A DNA stretch of 50,171 nt from the NCBI GenBank assembly GCA_016873165.1, contig VGXV01000025.1, forward strand, positions 1 through 50,171. The letters are read 5' to 3'. Shown in pieces: positions 1 to 8,152 of this stretch (position 1 is its first letter; each line of letters starts with the position of its first letter). The position numbers were made by a program, and so were the translations under genes. This DNA is from Planctomycetota bacterium (GTDB lineage: Bacteria > Planctomycetota > Brocadiia > Brocadiales > Brocadiaceae). The notes below the pieces were generated by a model. It was given only the letters and a program-made list of their open reading frames with translations, searched no databases and had not been told where the DNA came from.

Positions 1-211
1 TGTCCGCATACTGCGCACTCCAGTACATTATTACCCTCAGTATCTGCAGCGCCAATATGATCACATACGCCGCTATGTTTATATAAAATAACCCTTTTGC
101 TACCGGCGTGAATCCCAACATGTTCGAGGCTATTGATATGATCCCCGTTGACATTACAAACGCAAAGTATGCAGGGTGCAATGTCTTTATCGCATTCTTT
201 ATCCCGTTCAT
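1..211 (-). CDS. TDT-family (tellurite-resistance/dicarboxylate, SLAC1-like) transporter, N-terminal part
   Basis: Reading the minus strand from an ATG at 211 gives about 70 residues that run off the left edge. The opening contains LHPAYFAFVMSTGIISIA, which is the typical first helix of TDT/TehA/SLAC1 permeases (P-x-x-F-x-x-V-M-x-T-G). It is followed by a second hydrophobic stretch ending near ILRVIMYW. A purine-rich ribosome binding site (GGGGAG) lies about 10 bases upstream of the ATG. The family moves organic-acid or other anions across the inner membrane, and the substrate here cannot be told. Codon use is rich in ATA, GCG and TTG, unlike most neighbours but like the fragment at the right edge of the window. 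Only the N-terminus is visible, so intactness is unknown. Confidence 0.72.
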   Translation of the reverse strand, partial: MNGIKNAIKTLHPAYFAFVMSTGIISIASNMLGFTPVAKGLFYINIAAYVIILALQILRVIMYWSAQYAD

Positions 212-398
212 CTCTCTTTATCTCCCCTTCCTCTTCTTCCTGTTGTTCTCTTTTCCTTCTTCCCTTCTCCACCCTCTCACAAGTTTCTCACTATAGCATT
301 TCATTTTCCTTTTTGCAATGGTTTTTGGTATACTCTTAGCCTCTTAAAATTACTCCCGATAGTTAATATTTTTTTCACGATAAAACCAGAGAAAACAT

Positions 399-686
399 AT
401 GACATGGTCTATAATTGGAACGATTGCGGCAATGTGTACGACAGTAGGTTTTGTACCACAAATCATCCGCGGGATAAAGACAAAGGAATTAAATGATGTT
501 TCTCCGATAATGCTTTCTCTTTTGCTATTTGGCTGCAGTATGTGGCTGGTTTACGGATTGCACCTGAGAGACATTATAATAGTGCTTGCAAATGGATTTA
601 CTCTTTCTTTTGTGATTACTATTTTTTCTTTGCGTATTTTATATAAGAGAACCTCAGAAAGCCGTAAATTATCCATTAAAGAATAG
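399..686 (+). CDS. SemiSWEET-type sugar transporter (PQ-loop/MtN3 family)
   Basis: A 95-residue protein with three predicted transmembrane helices, the normal size of a bacterial SemiSWEET half-transporter that works as a homodimer. The first helix carries the VGFVPQIIRGIKTK segment with the PQ signature, followed by a conserved short loop (residues about 30-35) and two more helices. The C-terminus is short and basic. Known members move mono- or disaccharides by facilitated diffusion; the substrate here is unknown. The start is the only ATG before the PQ helix, with a weak purine-rich stretch upstream. It stands alone between a divergent transporter and a convergent phosphoesterase gene. Confidence 0.85.
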   Translation: MTWSIIGTIAAMCTTVGFVPQIIRGIKTKELNDVSPIMLSLLLFGCSMWLVYGLHLRDIIIVLANGFTLSFVITIFSLRILYKRTSESRKLSIKE

Positions 687-705
687 ATATCCTGTGCGAT
701 ACAAA

Positions 706-1536
706 CTATACGTGTTGTGAACTGTTTTTTATAGTAAACAGTGTAATTTCCGGCCTGGCAAAAAATCGTACCGGCAGATTAGATACCCCTATCCCCCTGT
801 TTACGTAGAGTATTGTATTTTTTTCACGGAAGAAACCGGAGGCATAACGAGCCCCGAACTTTGAGTATACCAGAGGAGGGCCGTAAAAAGGAAAGCTCAC
901 CTGTCCTCCGTGAGTATGGCCTGATATGACAAAATCTACGTTTTCATGCTGAATTATTTCAATTGCATCCGGATTATGCGCAAGGAGAATCTTTGGATTT
1001 TTATCAGTTCCTTTCAAGGTTTTTTTAATATCTATTTCTCCTCTCCACAGATCATCTATGCCGGCGATAAACAGATGCTCTTTCTTCCTGTGCAGGACAA
1101 TATGTTCATTTATTAGTAAACGAATCCCATTTTTCTGAAATTCGTCATACGTGCTTCCCTTGTCATCATGATTTCCAAGGATAGCGAGAACACCCTCTTT
1201 TGCCTGTAATTCCGATAATTCTTTTGCTGCTGCAGAAAGATAATTGTTGCTTCCAAAAACATAATCCCCCGTCAAAACTATTACATCAGGACTCAATGCA
1301 TTCGCCTTCCGAACGCATTTTCGAATGAAATCTTTTGATACATATTCACAATGATGGATATCCGATAACTGTACGATCCTTAAACCTTCAAATTGTTTTG
1401 ACAATCCTTTTAACTCAATGACAACGCTGCTTATTTCCACCCAACGAGGTTCTAAAAAGTGGCTGTAACTACCAACAGATACCACGCCCAGTGCGCATCC
1501 GGCTGCTCCATTTATAAACGTTCTCCTTGAAATCAT
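706..1536 (-). CDS. Tat-exported calcineurin-like metallophosphoesterase (YkuE/YaeI type)
   Basis: A 276-residue protein starting MISRRTFINGAAG, a twin-arginine signal (SRRTF) followed by a hydrophobic core, so export by Tat is expected. The metallophosphoesterase motifs are in order: LSDIHH near residue 58, LTGDYVF near 90, LGNHDD near 120, and SGHTHGGQ near 205. These are the residues that bind the two metal ions. Relatives hydrolyse phosphodiester or pyrophosphate bonds, including UDP-diacylglucosamine in lipid A synthesis and phospholipid-type substrates; the substrate here is open. The stop lies 20 bases from the convergent SemiSWEET gene. The downstream member of the minus-strand run is separated from the next gene by about 35 bases, so co-transcription with the Cys-rich gene is possible. 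Confidence 0.85.
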   Translation of the reverse strand: MISRRTFINGAAGCALGVVSVGSYSHFLEPRWVEISSVVIELKGLSKQFEGLRIVQLSDIHHCEYVSKDFIRKCVRKANALSPDVIVLTGDYVFGSNNYLSAAAKELSELQAKEGVLAILGNHDDKGSTYDEFQKNGIRLLINEHIVLHRKKEHLFIAGIDDLWRGEIDIKKTLKGTDKNPKILLAHNPDAIEIIQHENVDFVISGHTHGGQVSFPFYGPPLVYSKFGARYASGFFREKNTILYVNRGIGVSNLPVRFFARPEITLFTIKNSSQHV

Positions 1537-1571
1537 ACAGGCGTTATTTGCAGATTTGCAGAAGGAAAGTG

Positions 1572-1796
1572 TTACCTTTTAAGGTTGCATGGAATGGGGC
1601 AATCATTGCATATACCCTCTTCCCATTCCTCATTCACAAAAGAAATCCACTCTTCCGGGTTATTTCTGCAAGACATGCATATTCCCAGATCGCAAAGACC
1701 GTCTGCCGGATCGTTTGCATCTTCAATTGCAGAACCACAGCAGGCGCATTGCCAGGTAATCATATCGCTGCTTACATGTCCGCCGACATCGCACAT
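1572..1796 (-). CDS. small cysteine-rich protein
   Basis: A 74-residue acidic protein with cysteines in pairs: CACC near residue 17, CDLGICMSC around 35-43 and CNDCPIPC near the C-terminus. The spacing is compatible with two zinc-ribbon-like or metal-binding knuckles. I do not recognise a named family. A good ribosome binding site (AAGGAG, 8 bases before the ATG) and spacing to both neighbours on the same strand support a real gene. It lies between the CBS protein and the phosphoesterase, all read leftward. The function is unknown; a metal-binding or redox role is only an inference from the cysteines. Confidence 0.65.
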   Translation of the reverse strand: MCDVGGHVSSDMITWQCACCGSAIEDANDPADGLCDLGICMSCRNNPEEWISFVNEEWEEGICNDCPIPCNLKR

Positions 1797-1827
1797 TATT
1801 TACTCCTTTTTTATTGATGAATAAAGT

Positions 1828-2241
1828 TTATTTTTTTCTGGATTCATTGACAAAATATTGCAATACATCTGTTTCCGTTATCAAACCAATAAGAATGTTC
1901 TTATTTTCGACCACCGGCAGACATCCTATTTTTTTATCAATCATAATCTGTGCGGCATCTTCAATGGAAGTCTCCGGGGAAACAGTAATTACATCTTTTG
2001 CCATTACTTCAGAAACTTTGACCGAATCAAGGAAAACCTTGTTTTCATTCCAGTTCGTTACAATAGAAGTCAGCGAAGCCTTATAAAGGTCTCTTTGTGA
2101 CAAAACACCAACGAGTTCTTTTCCTTTTACAACAGGCAGGTGTCTGATCCTTCCCAGGTACATAATATCGTTGGCAAAACCAAGCTTTGAGTCAGCATTA
2201 AGGGTTACCACTTTTGTGATCATTATTTTTTTTACTAACAT
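1828..2241 (-). CDS. CBS-domain protein (tandem CBS pair)
   Basis: A 137-residue protein made only of two CBS motifs forming one Bateman module. The first runs from MITKVVTLNADSKLGFA to VGVLSQRDLYKA, and the second from VMAKDVITVSPETSIEDAA to LIGLITETDVLQYF. The G-x-[IVL]-[ST]-x-[RT]-D-[ILV] endings that bind the ribose/phosphate of adenosine ligands are present in both halves. Such stand-alone modules sense AMP/ATP or related nucleotides and regulate partners. The start lies 44 bases inside the end of the upstream YkgJ-like gene, with a GGAGGG ribosome binding site inside that gene. The two genes are therefore translationally coupled. Confidence 0.88.
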   Translation of the reverse strand: MLVKKIMITKVVTLNADSKLGFANDIMYLGRIRHLPVVKGKELVGVLSQRDLYKASLTSIVTNWNENKVFLDSVKVSEVMAKDVITVSPETSIEDAAQIMIDKKIGCLPVVENKNILIGLITETDVLQYFVNESRKK

Positions 2242-3028
2242 CTTTTCCCTCCGTTCTAATGGCCTCTTCCAGCCTTTTCTCCCACTCTTCTCCGTAATGA
2301 TGCCGGAGATTCCCCTGTATTTTTTCCTCCCATCTTTTGTATGCGCTCTCTATTGAGACAATAGGCTGATGTTTCTCGGATAAGTATAAAATAGTATCGG
2401 TCCGTTTGGGTATCGGAACCAGGATAAATTCATGTTCTTCCGCTCCTACGGATATATCCGCAAGGCGGACATCTTTTGCATTTACCAACATTTCCCTTGC
2501 AGCGGCAACGTCATTTCCCGAAAACATTTTACTCAGCGCCGTCAGATCATTCCGAATCGCATAAAAGGCATTCCATTCGCGCTTATATACTAACCGCTGA
2601 TAGACGCCGGAAGCATTGTATTCGTTATAGATGCAAGGTCCCGTCATTTTCTGGCCGGGAGTGTCGCCGGCACAATCGGGATAATTCATACATTGAACCG
2701 GTCTGTACTTATAGATTCTGCAGCGTAAATCCATTTTTACTGATGCGGTTCCCGGGTCTGCTGAAAGTATAACGTCAAGAAACCTGCAGGATTCGTATAA
2801 TTCGTTTTTGCGCCCTTCACTCATAGCCAACAATTTTATATGCTGAAACCCCGACCCTCTTTTTATAAAATATTTTATAAATCCAATATGCCTGCTATCA
2901 TCAGGAATCACGCACGTAAAGCAGCACATGCCGTCAGAACACATGCTTTCAGCAAAAGCAACACTTCGACGATTCTCATTCATAGTCTGACTGTTATCCA
3001 TCATGGTTAAAACTGACTTTTCTGCCAA
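2198..3028 (-). CDS. YkgJ-like Cys-cluster (putative Zn/Fe-chelating) protein
   Basis: A 276-residue protein with the hallmark of the YkgJ/UPF0153 family. CSDGMCCFTC near residues 30-40 and CRIYKYRPVQCMNYPDC near 105-120 give a set of cysteines predicted to bind a metal or an iron-sulfur centre. The C-terminal half is helical and has no motif I recognise. The protein is longer than minimal members of the family. It overlaps the CBS gene by 44 bases, so the two are likely made together. Biochemical roles in the family are poorly defined. The start ATG at 3028 has no strong ribosome binding site, and internal ATGs (residues 9, 10 and 16) are possible alternatives. Confidence 0.75.
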   Translation of the reverse strand: MAEKSVLTMMDNSQTMNENRRSVAFAESMCSDGMCCFTCVIPDDSRHIGFIKYFIKRGSGFQHIKLLAMSEGRKNELYESCRFLDVILSADPGTASVKMDLRCRIYKYRPVQCMNYPDCAGDTPGQKMTGPCIYNEYNASGVYQRLVYKREWNAFYAIRNDLTALSKMFSGNDVAAAREMLVNAKDVRLADISVGAEEHEFILVPIPKRTDTILYLSEKHQPIVSIESAYKRWEEKIQGNLRHHYGEEWEKRLEEAIRTEGKDVSKKNNDHKSGNP

Positions 3029-3171
3029 ATTGTTTTATGCGGTAATTTGTCTGCAATAAAAATCTAATCCCAACAATCGTAAACTTTTGCATGTACCGGA
3101 TCGGAAGTCAATTCTAATTGCAATGGTAGAAAAAAACAAGGATTTTATGCCCCTCAACGGGAGAGTTCTCC

Positions 3172-3200
3172 TTGACACCAAAAACACCGCTTGTTAAACT
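3172..3200 (+). promoter_or_regulatory. candidate sigma-70-type promoter for the MOSC gene
   Basis: TTGACA at 3172-3177 and TAAACT at 3195-3200, 17 bases apart, lie about 85 bases before the MOSC start. This is only a sequence match to the consensus. Confidence 0.4.
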
Positions 3201-3284
3201 TCAATCAGAATTTTCCGCTTTGCCATGTTCTGAACAAAAAGCATTTCTTGACCATATAACAAATATACATATACTCAGCTCTCC

Positions 3285-3734
3285 ATGGGAAAAATTGTCG
3301 CAGTCTGCATAAGTGAAAAAAAAGGTATTCAAAAAAGGAATATAGGCACATGCAAGGCAATTAAGGGGTATGGCCTGGAGGGAGATGCTCATGCGGGGAA
3401 ATGGCATCGCCAGTTGAGCCTGCTTGCGGCAGAAAGCGCCGAAGTGATGCGCAACAAGGGGCTGGATATAAAAGACGGCGATTTTGGAGAAAATATTGTC
3501 ACAAGCGGCATAGAATTAAAATCGCTTCCTGTCGGAACCACATTAAAAATTGGAAACGATATTATTATACGGGTAACCCAAATAGGCAAATTGTGCCATG
3601 ACCGCTGTGCAATTTATTATAAGGCAGGGGATTGTATTATGCCGAGAGAGGGAATTTTTGCGGAAATCCTTAACGATGGGGTTATTGCTACCGGAGATGA
3701 AATATCAATAGTTGAAAACCCCACTATGGTTTAA
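3285..3734 (+). CDS. MOSC-domain protein
   Basis: A 149-residue single-domain protein of the MOSC superfamily, related to the C-terminal part of molybdenum-cofactor sulfurase. It has the N-terminal strand MGKIVAVCIS, the GLEGDAHAGKWHRQLSLL block (residues about 29-46), the GDFGENIVTSG block near 62-72, and a conserved Cys near 105-110 (IGKLCHDRC) that in the family is thought to carry or transfer sulfur. Stand-alone MOSC proteins act in molybdenum cofactor handling in the cytoplasm. The next gene on the same strand encodes Mog, which supports that pathway. The 96-base gap to mog is filled by a palindromic repeat. Confidence 0.88.
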   Translation: MGKIVAVCISEKKGIQKRNIGTCKAIKGYGLEGDAHAGKWHRQLSLLAAESAEVMRNKGLDIKDGDFGENIVTSGIELKSLPVGTTLKIGNDIIIRVTQIGKLCHDRCAIYYKAGDCIMPREGIFAEILNDGVIATGDEISIVENPTMV

Positions 3735-3738
3735 ATTA

Positions 3739-3801
3739 GATTCTTCGCTGCGCTCAGAATGACAAACACCGTCATTCTGAGGAGTGAAACGACGAAGAAT
3801 C
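3739..3801. repeat. 63-bp palindromic dispersed repeat (copy 1)
   Basis: GATTCTTCG at 3739-3747 is mirrored by CGAAGAATC at 3793-3801. Inside, CAGAATGAC and GTCATTCTG form a second pair. A 65-bp relative is at 49736-49800, and both are followed by a TTGAAATTCC motif. It sits between the MOSC and mog genes and could form a long hairpin in the transcript. Confidence 0.75.
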
Positions 3802-3830
3802 CCGACGTTGAAATTCCTTAACATTAAATT

Positions 3831-4337
3831 ATGATACGTACTGCAATCTTAACATTAAGCGATAAAGGATCAAGAGGGGAACGCGAAGATAAAAGCGGAG
3901 AAGTTATCCGCACAATGCTTCAGCAAATCAATAGTTCCATTGTGGCGTATGAAATAATTCCCGATGAAAAAGACCTTATTATAAAAAAATTACGCGAATT
4001 TTCCGGAATAGCCGATCTTATTGTCACCACCGGAGGCACCGGTGTCAGCCCCCGGGATGTTACCCCTGAAGCAACACGGGCAGTGATAGAAAAAGAATTG
4101 CCCGGTTTCGGAGAAGCAATGCGTATGGAAGGGCTTAAACATACGCCCCGTGCAATGGGCTCCAGGGCGGTGGCTGGAATATATCAACAAACCCTTATCA
4201 TAAATCTTCCCGGAAGCCCGAAAGGAGTCGAGGAAAATCTTTCCGTGGTTCTCCCCGTAATCCCTCACACAATAGGCCTCATCAAAGGCAAAGTGTCAGA
4301 TTGCGCCAAAGACCGCGAGCCGCATGTTCACAAATAA
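3831..4337 (+). CDS. mog: molybdopterin adenylyltransferase (Mog/MoaB family)
   Basis: A 168-residue protein of the MoaB/Mog fold. TTGGTGVSPRDVTPEAT (residues about 65-81) is the molybdopterin-binding loop. LPGFGEAMRMEG and LIINLPGSPKGVEENL match the Mog pattern more closely than MoaB. The enzyme adenylates molybdopterin before molybdate insertion. It follows the MOSC gene on the same strand, so together they form a small molybdenum-cofactor locus. The ATG at 3831 has no obvious ribosome binding site, because the preceding sequence is the tail of the palindromic repeat. I see no defect in the coding region. Confidence 0.9.
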   Translation: MIRTAILTLSDKGSRGEREDKSGEVIRTMLQQINSSIVAYEIIPDEKDLIIKKLREFSGIADLIVTTGGTGVSPRDVTPEATRAVIEKELPGFGEAMRMEGLKHTPRAMGSRAVAGIYQQTLIINLPGSPKGVEENLSVVLPVIPHTIGLIKGKVSDCAKDREPHVHK

Positions 4338-4779
4338 CCGTCTGAAAAATTACTGATATCCTGCGTTTTCAACTCTTTTCAAAATTTGCCAAATTTCCTT
4401 CGTAAATTGCCCCATCTCTGACTTACAGGGACTTTTATGCTACCAGAGTAGCTGCCTAAAAATGCTCATGATGCAACTCCAAAATGCCCGCGCTGCTAAA
4501 GCAGAATTGTCTTGCTAAAACACCTCCAAATGCATATAATACTAAGTTGCATTCATACATAAACTAATATATAATATCCTCCTATAATAAATTTACCTGA
4601 GGATATTATATATTAGTTTATGTATGAATGCAACTTAGTATAAACAGAAAAGAATGGTTTTTGAAAAAGCGGAAAGTAAAGGGATAAAATATAACCTGTG
4701 TTTCTCTTTATTTTGCTAACTTTCCCTCCCTTCACGTCCGGCCTGTTTTGGTTAGGCTATTTACAAAACAAATCGCCAC
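4338..4779. other. non-coding interval
   Basis: 442 bases without a plausible gene on either strand. The one strong structure is the 101-bp palindrome at 4540-4640; the rest shows no recognisable RNA or promoter. Confidence 0.6.
4540..4640. repeat. 101-bp near-perfect palindrome, MITE-like
   Basis: The 42 bases at 4540-4581 are the exact reverse complement of 4599-4640, leaving a 17-base centre. The arms are A+T-rich with ends TACTAAGTTGCATTC. Such a structure fits a miniature inverted-repeat element or a very stable hairpin just ahead of the broken regulator gene. No second copy of these arms was noticed in the window. Confidence 0.8.
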
Positions 4780-7700
4780 ATGAAAAAACTAAACACATGC
4801 AGAGCAAAAATAACCTGCCCTCAGATTGCAGGTGTCTTTCCCAGAGAAAGACTGTTTCGTTTGATGGATAAAGGCAGAGACAATCCCCTCATCTGGATAT
4901 CGGCGCCTGCCGGTTCCGGAAAAACAACCCTTGCCGCAAGCTATCTGAATAGCCGCAAACTTCCTTGTCTCTGGTACCGCGTGGATGAAGGGGATGTTGA
5001 TATTGCAACCTTCTTCTACTATATGGGAATTGCAGTAAAAAAGGCCGTTTCCTCGCGACGAGCCTCCCTCCCCTTGTTAACCCCTGAATACCAATAGAGT
5101 ATTCCCCTGTTCACCAAACGGTATTTCGAAGAACTCTGCGGCAGGCTGAAGCCGCCCTGGATAATCGTCTTTGACAACGTACAGGATGTGCCTGTCCAGT
5201 CTTTGTTTCATAAAGTGCTGCCCCAGGTGATTGACATAATTCCTAATGGCATCAATATTATTGCAATCAGTCGGGATAACCCTCCTCCCCAATATGCCGG
5301 TATGTGTGCAAACAATAAATGTCATCTTATTGAATGGAACGATATCCGGTTTACCATGAAGGAATCCAAAGAGATATTGCTGAAAGGGGTAAAAAAAAGA
5401 ATGACAAAGGCATCCTTCGTCCGGTTACACACACAAGCGGAAGGCTGGGCGGCGGGTCTTGTGCTTATCGCGGAGCATATAAAAACACAGGGCAGTGACG
5501 ATGCGTTGCAGAACGGATTCATATACGAGAAGGTATTTGACTATTTTGCAAATGAAATCTTTGTAAAGACGGATAAGAAAACGCAGGCATTTTTACTTAA
5601 GACGTCCTATTTGCCAAGAATGACGATACCATGGCAGAAAAACTTACCGGCTTACGCGAATCAGGGCGCATTCTGCAGAAACTGAATCGTAAAAACTACT
5701 TTACCACGGCGCATTATCAGAAGAATACTATTTACCAATACCACCCGCTTTTCAGGGAATTTCTGCTTTCCAAGTCAAGGGATTCTTTAGACACCGGAAG
5801 ATTGTCGGCTATTCAACGAAAGGCTGCCGTGCTTCTTGAAAGATCGGGGCAAATAGAAGATGCCGCTTTTTTGTTCAATAATATCGGTGACCGGCATGGC
5901 CTTGTCAGGCTGACATGCAATCATGCATCGTCCCTCATAGCGCAGGGGAGGATAAAGACGCTGGAGGAATGGATTACAAATATTCCTGCAGAATCAAGAG
6001 AGGGGGAACCATGGATCCTTTACTGGCAAGGTGTTTGTAAATTATCGTACGATCTTTCAGAGAGCCGTGATTATTTCGACAGGGCATTTGTGATGTTCCG
6101 CGCTCAGAATGAACAAACGGGCATGTGGTTGTCCTGGTCGTATGCGGTAGATACTATTTTACACGAATTTGAAGATTTTTCCCGTCTTGATAACTACGCT
6201 TCATTATTTGATGAAATATTTCAGAAAAGATTGCCCTTCCCTTCACTTGAGGTTGAATCCAGGGTTCTTCCCTGCTGGTTTTTTATTATTGTGATGCGGA
6301 AGCCTAATCACCCTGAGATTGAGAAATTGGCTCACCGCATTTTTATGTATCTGCAGGAGTGCAGAGATGTTAACCTTCGCCTGCAACTCGGATTCCATCT
6401 CGGTATACATTACTTGTGGATGGGGGATTTTGCAAATGCAGGCATTGTAATAGACTCTGTCAATGAAGGGCGGCTATCGAAACAATCCTTCCGCTGGAGC
6501 GCCTTTTGTGGGAAAATACGCACGCTATGTATTTATGGCTTTCAGGTTACAATATGTCGTGCATTCGTTCCGTTTTTGAAGCACTAAAGTTTTCCTGCGA
6601 AACGGGTATACACCTCTGGAATCACCACCTCCTGTCATTTGCGGCTTGCGCAGCGCTGAGCGATGGGGATATTGACACGGCCACAGGATTTCTTCGTAAA
6701 ATAGAAGCCAGCCTTCCGCATGCGCGAAAAATCGACAAGGTTTTCTATCATTTCCTGTGTGCATGGAGAGACCTGACTGCCGGAAATTTGTCATCTGCGG
6801 AAGAACATATAAAAATATCTGACAACCTGGCGGCAAAGATAGGCGCATATTTTCCTATTGCGGTAAATTATGTTACGTCGGCGCATATCTATTCGGAAAA
6901 GGGAGAATACCGTGAAGCAATAACATGGCTCAATCGTGCCCAACAAATGGGACGACGAACAAAGAGCCGTCTTATCAAATATATGTGCCTTTTGACGAAT
7001 GCATGGTTCGCATTGGAGCATGGCGGAAAAAACGTTTCGGAGAAAGAGACGCTGGATGCGCTGCGTAAGGCAATGTCGTTCGGAAGGGAACATCGTTTTA
7101 TCAACAGTTTCCTCTGGCGGCCGGAAGTTGTCTCACGGTTGTGCGTAAAGGCGCTTGAGGCAGAAATCGAGACAGAATACGTCCGTCAACTTATCTGCGC
7201 ACGAAAATTGGTTCCTGATACACCGCCCCTGGAATGTGAAAACTGGCCTTGGCCATTAAAGATATATACGATGGGGAGATTTGCCCTGCTGAAAGAGGAC
7301 TGCCCGGTTTCTACATCCGGAAAGGTGCAGCGCAAGCCATTGGAAATTATCAAAGCGCTTGTTTCGTCGGGAAGCAGGGACGTATCAACAGACAGGGTAA
7401 CAAATATGCTGTGGCCCGATGCGGAAGGAGACATGGCTCACCATGCCTTTGAAAGCGCATTGTACCGGTTGCGCCGGCTTATTGGCAATGATGTGGCAAT
7501 CAGGCTTCAAGGCGGACATTTATCGCTTGACAGCCGGCGCTGCTGGGTTGATGTATGGGCATTTGAAAAGTTACTGGAGGAAATTGCGGAAGTTTCTGTT
7601 TCTGAGAAGTCAGATGCCTGCTTTCGTGCTGATCTCCTGAGACGGATTGAAAATGCCTTTCATCTTTATAAAGGGAGTTTCTTGCCGGACGACGCATCTT

Positions 7701-8035
7701 GCTTATGGACGGCTCCAATCCGGAAATCTCTCCAAAAAAAGTTTTTCAGACTGGTAATGTTATCGGGTAATTATTTGGAACGCGTAAAGCAATGGCAAAA
7801 GGCAGTGGAATATTATGAAAGGGCAATTGAAGCGGATACTCTTGCCGAAGAATTTTACCAACGGCTTATGCTGTGCCACCATCGGCTTGGCAGGCGTCTG
7901 GAAGCGGTCAAGACATATCATGATTTGAGGGATGTCCTCTCTTCGGTGTATCGGATTACCCCTTCACCGGAAACAGAAGCGATATACAGATACATACTAT
8001 CAGAGCAGAACAAGCCGGAAGGCAGACCAGGGTAG
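4780..8035 (+). pseudogene. broken STAND/SARP-type (MalT-like ATPase plus BTAD) transcription regulator
   Basis: Three reading frames join into one large regulator. 4780-5097 gives an N-terminus with a P-loop (SAPAGSGKTT, residues 41-50). An in-frame TAG at 5095-5097 interrupts it, and the same frame continues to about 5630 with the rest of the NTPase domain (IIVFDNVQDV). Around 5629 one base appears missing, and the next frame carries on (AEKLTGLRESGRILQ) through TPR-like helices. Near 6505, in a run of four T, another base appears missing. The third frame then runs to 8035, with a winged-helix transcriptional domain (LKIYTMGRFALLKEDC) and a BTAD domain ending in TPR helices. Intact relatives sense ligands and activate transcription. 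A stop plus two single-base losses suggests decay. Sequencing error at homopolymers or recoding is less likely but not excluded. Confidence 0.8.
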
Positions 8036-8152
8036 TTACAATATTTTTAAAATATTGAGAATCGGTGAGCTATCGGTGAGTTTTTTTCTGTTAAATATTT
8101 TCACGTATTTCGCGGACATAAACATCTTTTTAGGTCACAGAAAGGAGCATGT

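Noticed and set aside
5095..5097. TAG read through as pyrrolysine or selenocysteine-like recoding in the STAND regulator
   Set aside because: No recoding element is visible, the position is not catalytic, and two frameshifts in the same gene point to decay.
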